Positions 1 through 7,344 of a stretch of DNA of 64,000 nucleotides are shown here, piece after piece. The stretch is from NCBI GenBank assembly GCA_017441265.1, contig JAFRYE010000068.1, forward strand, positions 1-64,000, read 5' to 3'. The position numbers and the translations under genes are program-made. The DNA is from Lachnospiraceae bacterium (GTDB lineage: Bacteria > Bacillota > Clostridia > Lachnospirales > Lachnospiraceae). Positions within the stretch are counted from its first letter, which is position 1; the number at the start of each line of letters is the position of its first letter. The notes beneath the pieces were generated by a model. That model was not told where the DNA came from and made no database searches. It saw only the letters and a program-made list of their open reading frames with translations.

Positions 1-7
1 CTTCAGC

Positions 8-850
8 CTATCGCTCCGCTTCGGCTTTAACGCGAGCGATACGTTCTTCCTCGGCACGTCGTTCCGCCTCAGCCTTTTCACGAGCGATTCTTTCTTCCTC
101 AGCCTTGCGTTCCGCCTCGGCCTTATCACGAGCGATTCGTTCTTCCTCAGCACGACGCTCAGCCTCAGCCTTCTCACGAGCGATTCTTTCTTCCTCGGCG
201 CGACGCTCGGCTTCTTCCTTCTCACGAGCGATGCGTTCTTCCTCAGCGCGACGCTCAGCCTCAGCCTTCTCACGAGCGATGCGTTCTTCCTCGGCACGGC
301 GCTCGGCTTCCTCTTTCTCACGGGCGATGCGTTCTTCCTCAGCACGGCGCTCAGCTTCTTCCTTCTCACGAGCGATACGCTCTTCCTCGGCTTTGCGCTC
401 CTCGGCAGCTTTACGCTCCGCAGCGATCCGATCCGCAGCACTGTTGGTGCGAGGCTTCGGCTTGAAGTCGGGAGATTCATCAGAAGCTTCCTCTGATGTA
501 GAGGAGGAGGCCGATTCAACGGGTTTGGAAACAGCAGAAGGAGCAGAAGGAGTGGGAGCTTCTCCGCCCTTGCTGATCTTCTGGAACGAGATGAACTGTT
601 TCATCGCAACTTTCTTATCGTCCTTGGAGACATAGATGCGATAAACATCATCTCGGATACCGTACTCGTAAGTGCCTTCGATTCCCTGATCCTTCAAGAA
701 ATCAATAAAGCGCTCCGCAACTTCCTTGTTTTGGAGCGATACCAAAGACACGAGATCAACGGAACGGTTGTCAATCAACGAGATGTTGCACTCCGTACAG
801 ATCGTTGTTCCCATGGGGTATTCTTTCTTACAGGTCGGGCAGTAGGGCAT
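8..850 (-). CDS. Zinc-ribbon protein with DUF2007-like domain and long charged repeat helix
   Basis: Function unknown. Residues 4-21 form a four-cysteine zinc ribbon (C4, C7, C18, C21). Residues about 31-92 resemble the small DUF2007 'signal transducing' fold. A Ser/Pro/Thr-rich linker (95-135) leads into eight 16-residue repeats of Glu, Arg, Lys and Ala (152-279), which should form a single alpha-helix or coiled coil. No signal peptide or membrane segment is seen, so it is probably cytoplasmic. The ATG at 850 follows AAGAGGAAC. The N-terminal 90 residues are paralogous to the next gene upstream. The stop at 8-10 lies inside a repeat unit and the repeat seems to continue past it, so the protein may be truncated by a nonsense change or may simply end there. 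Confidence 0.75.
   Translation of the reverse strand: MPYCPTCKKEYPMGTTICTECNISLIDNRSVDLVSLVSLQNKEVAERFIDFLKDQGIEGTYEYGIRDDVYRIYVSKDDKKVAMKQFISFQKISKGGEAPTPSAPSAVSKPVESASSSTSEEASDESPDFKPKPRTNSAADRIAAERKAAEERKAEEERIAREKEEAERRAEEERIAREKEEAERRAEEERIAREKAEAERRAEEERIAREKEEAERRAEEERIAREKAEAERRAEEERIARDKAEAERKAEEERIAREKAEAERRAEEERIARVKAEAER
14..397 (-). repeat. Tandem 48-bp coding repeat, eight units
   Basis: Eight consecutive 48-bp units, each encoding 16 residues of the pattern (R/K)(R/K)AEEERIAR(E/D/V)K(A/E)EAE. Units differ mostly at synonymous positions and at one Ala/Glu position. They are in frame with the zinc-ribbon gene and have no spacers, so this is protein repeat expansion. Confidence 0.9.
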
Positions 851-927
851 GAGTTCCTCTTTTCTGCGCTGCAGGTGCGAATTTTTCTCCTCTCACGGCC
901 AAAGAGCGGCGCATCTTTGAACCGGCT

Positions 928-944
928 GGACCGGAAAACGGTCC
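928..944 (-). other. Small hairpin in the leader of the repeat protein gene
   Basis: A perfect 6-bp stem (GGACCG/CGGTCC) with a 5-nt loop lies in the roughly 150-nt leader between the promoter at 1008-1036 and the start at 850. There is no U-tract, so it is not an obvious terminator. Role unknown. Confidence 0.35.
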
Positions 945-1007
945 CGTTATCATTGACGTAAACCGAAATGGGTTACGATAGAATGCACATGGAATGTGTC
1001 ACCTATC

Positions 1008-1036
1008 AGTATAGCCAAATTTCGGTATTTTTTCAA
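1008..1036 (-). promoter_or_regulatory. Promoter of the repeat zinc-ribbon gene
   Basis: Minus strand TTGAAA (1036-1031), 17-bp spacer, TATACT (1013-1008). It lies in the 215-bp gap between the two zinc-ribbon genes, so the downstream gene has its own start of transcription. Confidence 0.7.
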
Positions 1037-1065
1037 GAAAATAATATAATATTTCGACAATTTTC

Positions 1066-2040
1066 TTATTCGTTGCCGAACAGCTTTGTGTTCCATTCCT
1101 CGGTAAGAAAAACAACCATGGTATCATCGCAATCGGGGAACTGTTCCGTGATCTTTTTGTTGATCATCTGCAGACGCAGAAGTTCGGTTTCGATCATTGC
1201 TTCGCCGTCTGCCGGATCCCCGTCGGGGTACTCGGCAAGAATCGTTTCTTTGCTGACGGACTCCTTAAGAAAATCCCGGATTTCGTTCATATATTTCGTC
1301 TCTTCATCGGATTTAGCGAGCATTTTCCTGTATTTGTCAAATGACTCTAAGCCGATGGCAACCATACCGAGAGACAGAATCAGTAAAACAACGTTGCTGA
1401 ATGCGGGTAAAAACGAGAACAAGCCGAAAACAGAAAGCAGGAATACAACGAGACCGATGACACCGATCCCCGTTAAGATCAGAGCGGACTCACGCACATC
1501 ACGTGCCTTGTCGGCGATCGGCTCAAAACGATCCGTGCCTTTTCGAAGTTCCGAATTCGATACGGCAAGACTCTTTACGGAATCCTCCTCCAGCAATTCT
1601 TTTACATTTTCATCGATATTGGCATCCTCGAGTTTCTCCGCCAAAGCGGTGAGAACATCCTCGGACTCGGTGATGGACGAAAGGTCATCGTCGTCGCCGA
1701 AGAAGAGCTCATTTTCAGAAAAATCATCGGCTTTTGATTTCATGTCCGAAAGGGCGTTGCCGGTCTCGACCGACACGAATACGGAAAATGCCCGCATCAC
1801 ACGGTCGTAGTCCTTCTTATCGCAGCGCAGCGTATATTTGTCACCATCCGCAGCGACATCGGTCTCAATACCCGAGTAGGAGAGATAGTCGGTGAACTTC
1901 TTCAGCACATTCGGGCTTTTGAGCGAGATCGCCGAAACCAGCGAATTATCATCCAAATGATCGACAAGTTCGCAGTTGCAATCGGGACAGATCAAACTTC
2001 CCGGCATATACTCGGATTTACACTTCGGACAAATGGGCAT
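1066..2040 (-). CDS. Zinc-ribbon membrane protein with DUF2007-like domain
   Basis: Function unknown. It has a four-cysteine zinc ribbon (C4, C7, C18, C21), a DUF2007-like domain (about 33-90), an acidic linker (105-155) and two hydrophobic helices (about 186-208 and 214-232), followed by a charged C-terminal region. This predicts a membrane protein with both soluble parts on the cytoplasmic side. The ATG at 2040 is chosen because GGAGGTG lies 8 bp upstream; the GTG at 2049 would sit inside that ribosome-binding site. It is a paralogue of the downstream repeat protein, from which it differs by having membrane helices in place of the repeat helix. It has its own promoter at 2100-2128. Confidence 0.75.
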   Translation of the reverse strand: MPICPKCKSEYMPGSLICPDCNCELVDHLDDNSLVSAISLKSPNVLKKFTDYLSYSGIETDVAADGDKYTLRCDKKDYDRVMRAFSVFVSVETGNALSDMKSKADDFSENELFFGDDDDLSSITESEDVLTALAEKLEDANIDENVKELLEEDSVKSLAVSNSELRKGTDRFEPIADKARDVRESALILTGIGVIGLVVFLLSVFGLFSFLPAFSNVVLLILSLGMVAIGLESFDKYRKMLAKSDEETKYMNEIRDFLKESVSKETILAEYPDGDPADGEAMIETELLRLQMINKKITEQFPDCDDTMVVFLTEEWNTKLFGNE

Positions 2041-2099
2041 GATCAACACCTCCGGCCGCTTATTTTCGGCGCCTTCGGCACCGTTTGCGGCATGAATCT

Positions 2100-2128
2100 A
2101 TTATATTCAAAAGATGCATCCGTGGCAA
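2100..2128 (-). promoter_or_regulatory. Promoter of the zinc-ribbon membrane protein gene
   Basis: Minus strand TTGCCA (2128-2123), 17-bp spacer, perfect TATAAT (2105-2100). Its -35 is only 7 bp from the -35 of the divergent plus-strand promoter at 2136-2164. Confidence 0.75.
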
Positions 2129-2135
2129 GATATTC

Positions 2136-2164
2136 TTGAATCATCCGCGTCGGAATGCTACAAT
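2136..2164 (+). promoter_or_regulatory. Promoter of the radical SAM/DUF2344/RNase G operon
   Basis: TTGAAT (2136-2141), 17-bp spacer, TACAAT (2159-2164). Transcription would begin near 2171, which rules out an in-frame start at 2170 and supports the ATG at 2215. Confidence 0.7.
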
Positions 2165-2214
2165 AAAAGATGGTTCTTAATCGAAGGGCGACCAGCCCGG
2201 AAAGGCGGTGGAGT

Positions 2215-4101
2215 ATGGCCGAGAAACTTGCACTTTCGGATGACATTCTGCTTTCGGTGGAAAAGCCTGCCAGATATACCGGCGGCGAGATCAACATGGC
2301 GATCAAGGATCCGGACAAAGTGGATGTCCGGTTTGCCATGTGTTTCCCCGATGTCTATGAAGTCGGTATGTCCCATTTGGGAATTCAGATATTGTACGAT
2401 ATGTTCAACAAACGGGAGGACACGTACTGTGAGCGTGTCTATTCTCCATGGACGGATCTCGACGCCATCATGAGGGAAAAGCATATCCCTTTGTTCACGC
2501 TGGAGACGCAATCCCCCGTCAAAGACTTTGATTTCCTCGGGATCACACTGCAGTATGAGATGTGTTACACCAATGTGCTGCAGGTGCTGGATCTGTCCGG
2601 CATTCCGCTTCACGCGGCCGACCGCACCGAGGAGGATCCGATCGTGATCGGAGGCGGGCCGTGTTCCTACAACCCCGAACCGATCGCCGAGTTCTTTGAT
2701 TTCTTCTACATCGGCGAGGGCGAGACCGTATACGGCGATATCATTGAGTTATATAAGGACAATAAACGAAAAGGCGGTACACGTGCGGATTTCCTTCGCG
2801 GTGTTTCCCATATACAGGGAATGTATGTGCCATCCCTGTACGAGGTCACTTATAAAGTTGACGGGACGATCGCATCCTTCCGGCCGAAGTACGACGATGT
2901 TCCGGCCAAGATACTGAAACAGGTGGTCACTGACCTTGACGCCTGTGTATACCCCGAAAAGCAGTTGGTTCCGTTTTTGAAGGTCGTTCAGGACCGTGTC
3001 GTTTTGGAACTGCAGCGCGGATGCACGCGAGGATGCCGGTTCTGTCAGGCCGGCATGATCTACCGGCCGAACCGCGAGCGCTCCGTTCCGTATTTGCGGC
3101 GGCTGGCAAAGAATCTTTTGGATACGTCCGGGCAGGACGAGATGAACCTGAGTTCCCTAAGTTCCAGCGATTTCTCGGGGCTCCGGGAGTTTGTGTACGC
3201 GATGATCGACGAATGCAAAGACCGCCATGTGAGTCTTTCACTTCCTTCGTTGCGGATCGATTCCTTTGCCGTCGACGTGATGAAGCAGGTGCAGGATGTC
3301 AATAAGAGCAGCATCACCTTTGCACCCGAGGCGGGAACGCAGCGCATGCGCAATGTCATCAACAAAGGTTTGACCGACGAGGATATTCTCGACGGCGCCT
3401 CGAAGGCATTTGCAGCCGGGTGGAACAAGGTGAAGCTCTATTTTATGCTCGGCCTTCCTACGGAAAATGACGACGATGTCCGCGGTATCGCGCAGCTCGG
3501 CGAGTCCATTGCCGAGGCGTATTACCGGCTTCCGAAGGAGTCGAGACGAGGCCGTGTGAACATCACGATCAGCACGTCGTACTTCATCGCGAAACCGTTC
3601 ACTCCGTTCCAGTGGATGCCGATGATCAACAAAGAGACATTTCTTGTGCGGCAGCGTCTGCTGAAGGCAACTGTCGGCGAGCAGCTGAATCAAAAGAGCC
3701 TTGTGTACCATTGGCATGATGCGGAAACCAGTGAGCTTGAGGGCATTTTCGCGAGAGGAGACCGCAAGCTTGCGGCCGCGATCGAGGAGGCCTACCGGGA
3801 TGGATGCATCTACGACGCCTGGACAGAGCATTTCAAGTATGATGTCTGGAAACGGATCCTAGACAAGCACGGGATCACCGTTGAGTTTTATAATCTTCGT
3901 GAGCGTCCCAAGGATGAAATTCTTCCGTGGGATCATATCGACATCGGAGTATCCCGCGATTTCCTTTACCGGGAATACGAGAAGGCGCAGCAGGAGATCG
4001 TCACTCCGAACTGCATGGTCAAATGCTCCGGCTGCGGAGCGGTTCAGTTCGGATGCGGCATCTGCAAACGCCCCGGAAATAAGGAGGTGACAAACGCATG
4101 A
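2215..4101 (+). CDS. Radical SAM protein, TIGR03960-type family
   Basis: Radical SAM enzyme of unassigned reaction. The cluster motif C270-x3-C274-x2-C277 binds the [4Fe-4S] that cleaves S-adenosylmethionine. The N-terminal 230 residues are of the cobalamin-binding-like type that precedes the radical SAM barrel in this family. The C-terminus carries a second Cys-rich motif (CMVKCSGCG, then CGIC) that could hold another cluster or zinc. The start at 2215 is preferred because the promoter's -10 ends at 2164; GGTGGAG precedes it. The stop overlaps the start of the DUF2344 gene (ATGA), and this pair is often fused or adjacent in Firmicutes, which suggests one shared RNA-modification-like job that remains undefined. 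Confidence 0.88.
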   Translation: MAEKLALSDDILLSVEKPARYTGGEINMAIKDPDKVDVRFAMCFPDVYEVGMSHLGIQILYDMFNKREDTYCERVYSPWTDLDAIMREKHIPLFTLETQSPVKDFDFLGITLQYEMCYTNVLQVLDLSGIPLHAADRTEEDPIVIGGGPCSYNPEPIAEFFDFFYIGEGETVYGDIIELYKDNKRKGGTRADFLRGVSHIQGMYVPSLYEVTYKVDGTIASFRPKYDDVPAKILKQVVTDLDACVYPEKQLVPFLKVVQDRVVLELQRGCTRGCRFCQAGMIYRPNRERSVPYLRRLAKNLLDTSGQDEMNLSSLSSSDFSGLREFVYAMIDECKDRHVSLSLPSLRIDSFAVDVMKQVQDVNKSSITFAPEAGTQRMRNVINKGLTDEDILDGASKAFAAGWNKVKLYFMLGLPTENDDDVRGIAQLGESIAEAYYRLPKESRRGRVNITISTSYFIAKPFTPFQWMPMINKETFLVRQRLLKATVGEQLNQKSLVYHWHDAETSELEGIFARGDRKLAAAIEEAYRDGCIYDAWTEHFKYDVWKRILDKHGITVEFYNLRERPKDEILPWDHIDIGVSRDFLYREYEKAQQEIVTPNCMVKCSGCGAVQFGCGICKRPGNKEVTNA

Positions 4102-4904
4102 ACCTGAGAATATGTTTCTCCAAGTTCGGCCGGCTTCGTTTTCTGGGACACCTTGACGTCATGCGCTTTTTCCAGCGGGCGATCACCCGAGGCGGCGTTC
4201 CGGTTGCATACAGCGCGGGGTTTCATCCTCATATGATCATGAGTTTTGCGCAGCCCCTTGCACTCTCCGTCACGAGCGACGGCGAGTATTTCGACATCGA
4301 ATGCGGCGTTGACAGTGTCGATCCCGATGATATTCTGGCAAGACTTCGCGGCGCCATGTGCGACGGACTCGACGTGCGTTCCGTCACGATCCTGCCCGAG
4401 CGTGAGCCGAACACAAAAAAACAGACGGGCATGTCGCAGATTGCCGGAGCGATGTATCTGCTCACGTCCGATGCGGAAAACGGTGCGAAATTTGCCGAGG
4501 CTGTACGAAAACTTGCTGAAGCCTCGAGCGTTTTGGTGGAAAAAGAAGGCAAGAGCGGCGTCAGGGATGTGGACATCCGGAAAGGCATCCACGCTCTGGC
4601 AATCCTGAACGAAGGCGGCACTTTAGAGTATCTATCAAACGACGGTATGTTTGACTGTCCGCCGGATCTGACCGGCGGATTCGGAAGGGAGCGAAGCGCA
4701 CATGCGCCCGAACGCCCCTGCGGCAGCGTGACGATCCTTGCGGCGGTGGATGCCGGCAGCGAGAACAACATATCGGTGGAATTGCTGACGGAAGCATTGC
4801 GCAAATGCGGCGAGCTGCCTGATGGCAGGTTTTTAAATGCGCACCGGATGGAATTGTTCGGACGACGCGAGGATCATATGGTATCACTTGCATTGATGCG
4901 ATAA
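4098..4904 (+). CDS. DUF2344 (TIGR03936) protein, radical SAM partner
   Basis: 268 residues. The N-terminus (RICFSKFGRLRFLGHLDVMR) is the diagnostic start of the DUF2344 family, which occurs either as a separate gene after a TIGR03960 radical SAM protein or fused to it. Biochemical role unknown; the fusions imply a physical partnership. It starts 4 bp inside the preceding gene, after AAGGAGGTGACAAACGC, so the two are translationally coupled. RNase G follows 18 bp downstream, a conserved order that hints at a role near RNA metabolism. Confidence 0.85.
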   Translation: MNLRICFSKFGRLRFLGHLDVMRFFQRAITRGGVPVAYSAGFHPHMIMSFAQPLALSVTSDGEYFDIECGVDSVDPDDILARLRGAMCDGLDVRSVTILPEREPNTKKQTGMSQIAGAMYLLTSDAENGAKFAEAVRKLAEASSVLVEKEGKSGVRDVDIRKGIHALAILNEGGTLEYLSNDGMFDCPPDLTGGFGRERSAHAPERPCGSVTILAAVDAGSENNISVELLTEALRKCGELPDGRFLNAHRMELFGRREDHMVSLALMR

Positions 4905-4922
4905 GTTTTTGGGGGAGGCAGT

Positions 4923-6140
4923 GTGGAAACACGAATTGTCTATCGTAAGGAATCAGCCGTGATCTCGGCTGCATTTTCCGATAATCGGCTGACATCGATC
5001 ACCGTGAACGGAAGTGACAAAGAGTTGATCCCGGGGGACATTTTCCTCGGTCGGATCGCTTCCGTTGTGCCCGGGATCGGCGGATTGTTTGTCAACATCG
5101 GACTTGAGAAGAATTGTTTTCTGAAAACCGACTGCGCGGATGATCCCTTTGTCAGACAGAGTCACGCCGACGGCAAACTGCATGAGGGCGATGAATTGCT
5201 TGTGCAGATCATTCGCGAGGAAGGTCGCAACAAGCCGGCAACCTTGTCTGCGAAGTTGTCGCTTTCTGGCGTTTTCGTCGTGGTGAGCAGCGGACCCCGC
5301 GGAATACGGATTTCCAGCAGGATTTCCGACGAGGTTGAAAAAAAGCGTCTTACCAAACTTGCCGACGAATGCCTCGGCGATTCCGCATACGAAATCATGT
5401 TGCGTACGAATTCATCCCACGCCGATCCCGAGCATGTGCGAAATGAGCTTCGCATGCTGATGGAGACGATGCAAAAACTGACGACGGAAGGGTTGATGCG
5501 GACTGTCGGTACCAAGCTGTATGAAGGACTTCCGGCATATCTTTGCGAGTTCCGCGACTCGAAAAATCCTTCGCCGGACCGGATTCTGGTCGAGGACGAG
5601 GACATTTACAGAAAAATGAAATCCTTTGCGGCAGGATTCCGGCCTGAGTACAGTGCGTCGATCCGATTGAGTGACCGAAGCGTGTATCCGCTGGAGGCCG
5701 AGTTCGATATGCGTGCCCGGATCTCGGAACTGACTTCTCGGAAGGTTTGGCTTCGGAGCGGAGCGTATCTTATTTTTGATACTGCGGAAGCTATGACGGT
5801 CATCGATGTTAACACCGGCAAGGCAAGCGATTCCAAAACGACGCAGAAGGGTTTCTTAGCGTGCAATTTAGAGGCCGGAGAGGAGATCGCAAGACAGCTT
5901 CGCCTACGCAACATTTCCGGCATTATCATCGTCGATTTCATCGACATGCCGTCCCCGGAGGACCGCGATACGCTGATGGGCAGACTTCGCGAACTCATGG
6001 AAAATGACGACATCATGACCCGCGTGATCGACATGACGAAACTCAATCTGGTGGAGATCACCAGAACCAAGAAAAAACGACCGCTTGCGGAAGATCTGAG
6101 AAAATTCGGAATCTATCAGCCGACTCGCGAAAAAGACTGA
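4923..6140 (+). CDS. rng: Ribonuclease G/E family endoribonuclease
   Basis: Cytoplasmic single-strand endoribonuclease for rRNA maturation and mRNA decay. It has an S1-type RNA-binding domain at about residues 35-120 and a catalytic RNase E/G core with the two metal-binding aspartates in the motifs IDVNTGK and VDFIDM. Length 405 residues, shorter than E. coli RNase G (about 490). The C-terminus stops soon after the catalytic core (EITRTKKKRPLAEDLRKFG), and the zinc-link CPxC motif that organises E. coli RNase E/G tetramers is not present. The start is GTG after GGGGGAGGCA. It is the third gene of the radical SAM operon and precedes rplU, a common Firmicute arrangement. Confidence 0.9.
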   Translation: METRIVYRKESAVISAAFSDNRLTSITVNGSDKELIPGDIFLGRIASVVPGIGGLFVNIGLEKNCFLKTDCADDPFVRQSHADGKLHEGDELLVQIIREEGRNKPATLSAKLSLSGVFVVVSSGPRGIRISSRISDEVEKKRLTKLADECLGDSAYEIMLRTNSSHADPEHVRNELRMLMETMQKLTTEGLMRTVGTKLYEGLPAYLCEFRDSKNPSPDRILVEDEDIYRKMKSFAAGFRPEYSASIRLSDRSVYPLEAEFDMRARISELTSRKVWLRSGAYLIFDTAEAMTVIDVNTGKASDSKTTQKGFLACNLEAGEEIARQLRLRNISGIIIVDFIDMPSPEDRDTLMGRLRELMENDDIMTRVIDMTKLNLVEITRTKKKRPLAEDLRKFGIYQPTREKD

Positions 6141-6161
6141 AAAATCGCGGTTTTTCGACTT
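6139..6161 (+). terminator. Weak terminator after RNase G
   Basis: An A/U-rich hairpin (GAAAAAU/GUUUUUC around CGCG) followed by GACUUUUUCC directly after the rng stop. The stem is weak, so termination may be partial. Confidence 0.4.
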
Positions 6162-6168
6162 TTTCCGC

Positions 6169-6197
6169 TTGACATAGGGAAAACGTTGTGCTATCTT
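6169..6197 (+). promoter_or_regulatory. Promoter of the rplU-prp-rpmA operon
   Basis: Perfect TTGACA (6169-6174), 17-bp spacer, TATCTT (6192-6197). It lies about 90 bp upstream of rplU and leaves an 80-nt leader. Confidence 0.8.
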
Positions 6198-6204
6198 TTG
6201 AGAG

Positions 6205-6276
6205 TATGCCGCACAGTGAGGTATAAGTGCGCCCTTTTGGCGCCGCCGTAACTGGCGAGTAATGATAATAGGAGGT
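6205..6276 (+). promoter_or_regulatory. Possible ribosomal-protein leader (L21 leader type)
   Basis: The leader between the promoter and rplU contains a GCGCC/GGCGC hairpin (6229-6243), then CGCC...GGCG complementarity just before the ribosome-binding site AGGAGGU. Firmicute rplU operons often carry an L21 leader that acts in autoregulation. The position and structure fit; I could not confirm a family match. Confidence 0.4.
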
Positions 6277-6283
6277 ACCCTGT

Positions 6284-6592
6284 ATGTACGCGATTATTGC
6301 AACAGGCGGTAAACAGTACAAGGTAGCGGAAGGCGATATCATTAGAGTAGAGAAGCTCGGCGCAGCCGAAGGTGAGAACTACGTTTTTGATCAGGTTCTT
6401 GCTGTGAACAACGGCGAACTTGTAGTCGGAACGCCCACTGTTTCCGGCGCATCCGTATCTGCAACCGTTCTTGGTGAAGGCAAGGCTAAGAAGGTAATTG
6501 TTTACAGATACAAGAGAAAGAGCGGATATCACAAGAAGAACGGTCACAGACAGCCGTTTACGCAGGTTAAGATCGACGCAATTAATATGTAA
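6284..6592 (+). CDS. rplU: 50S ribosomal protein L21
   Basis: 102 residues, the normal length for L21. It opens with MYAIIATGGKQYKV and has the conserved Lys/Arg-rich RNA-binding tail (YKRKSGYHKKNGHRQPFT). It binds 23S rRNA in the large subunit. AGGAGGT precedes the ATG. First gene of rplU-prp-rpmA. Confidence 0.97.
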   Translation: MYAIIATGGKQYKVAEGDIIRVEKLGAAEGENYVFDQVLAVNNGELVVGTPTVSGASVSATVLGEGKAKKVIVYRYKRKSGYHKKNGHRQPFTQVKIDAINM

Positions 6593-6619
6593 ATCTCGCT
6601 TGCACAGAGGAGAACCATC

Positions 6620-6937
6620 ATGATTCGTGTTGATTTCTACTATGAAGACAAGGAATTATGCGGATTCCATATCCACGGACACTCCGAGTATGCAGATCCC
6701 GGAAAAGACATTGTTTGTTCGGCGATTTCAGCATTGTCCTTCAATTGCGTAAATTCGCTTGAGGTTCTTTCGAAGGACCGCACGAGTGTAGAACAGGAAT
6801 CCAACGGAAATCTCTTTTGTATTGTAAAACGTCCGATCAGTCCGGAAGGACAGCTCCTGTTGCGTTCTCTGCAACTGGGAGCGGAAAATATCGCGAAGGA
6901 ATATCCGCGATACGTAACCATTTCGACCAAAGAGTAG
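6620..6937 (+). CDS. prp: Prp, cysteine protease that trims ribosomal protein L27
   Basis: 105 residues of the YsxB/Prp family. The catalytic His is in GHSEYADPG and the catalytic Cys in DIVCSAIS. In Firmicutes this protease removes the N-terminal extension of L27, which is needed for ribosome assembly. It lies between rplU and rpmA, as in Staphylococcus and Bacillus, and the L27 encoded next door carries the matching extension. Confidence 0.93.
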   Translation: MIRVDFYYEDKELCGFHIHGHSEYADPGKDIVCSAISALSFNCVNSLEVLSKDRTSVEQESNGNLFCIVKRPISPEGQLLLRSLQLGAENIAKEYPRYVTISTKE

Positions 6938-6971
6938 TTTTCATTTTCATTGCAGACAGGAGGTAACAGTC

Positions 6972-7256
6972 ATGCTTAGAATGAACCTTCAATTTTTCGC
7001 TCATAAAAAGGGTGTCGGTTCCACTAAGAACGGCAGAGATTCCGAGTCCAAGAGACTTGGTGCGAAGCGCGCCGACGGCCAGTTCGTTAAGGCCGGCAAC
7101 ATCCTTTTCAAGCAGCGCGGGACTAAGATTCATCCCGGTGTAAATGTAGGCCGCGGCGGTGATGACACGCTGTTCGCATTGGTTGACGGAACGCTTCGTT
7201 TTGAGACCAAGGCAGGCGGAAAGAAGCAGGCCAGCGTTTATCCCGTAGCTGAGTAA
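6972..7256 (+). CDS. rpmA: 50S ribosomal protein L27 with cleavable N-terminal extension
   Basis: 94 residues. The N-terminus [14 protein letters not shown] contains the Prp recognition motif NLQFF, with cleavage expected just after FF so that mature L27 begins [10 protein letters not shown]27 reaches the peptidyl-transferase centre. Start ATG follows AGGAGGTAACAGTC. A strong terminator hairpin follows. Confidence 0.97.
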   Translation: MLRMNLQFFAHKKGVGSTKNGRDSESKRLGAKRADGQFVKAGNILFKQRGTKIHPGVNVGRGGDDTLFALVDGTLRFETKAGGKKQASVYPVAE

Positions 7257-7278
7257 TTCAGACAGAAGTGATGAGCAG

Positions 7279-7312
7279 CCCCGTTTTGACCAAGCGTCGG
7301 AACGGGGTTTTT
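7279..7312 (+). terminator. Intrinsic terminator after rpmA
   Basis: A 12-bp stem (7279-7290 with 7296-7307, two G-U pairs) with loop CAAGC and five U residues. No clear promoter was seen between it and obg, so obg may depend on read-through. Confidence 0.88.
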
Positions 7313-7344
7313 CTTAAAAATGTTTTTATTTTGCAGGAGGCACT

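Noticed and set aside
14..397. Regular 48-bp repeats as a possible CRISPR array
   Set aside because: The repeats are contiguous, have no spacers and encode an in-frame helical protein segment.
105..635. Ser/Arg-rich plus-strand frame opposite the repeat protein
   Set aside because: Reverse complement of the Glu/Arg repeats; no ribosome-binding site.
2170..2214. Upstream start for the radical SAM gene
   Set aside because: It lies at or before the predicted transcription start and lacks a ribosome-binding site; ATG 2215 is better.
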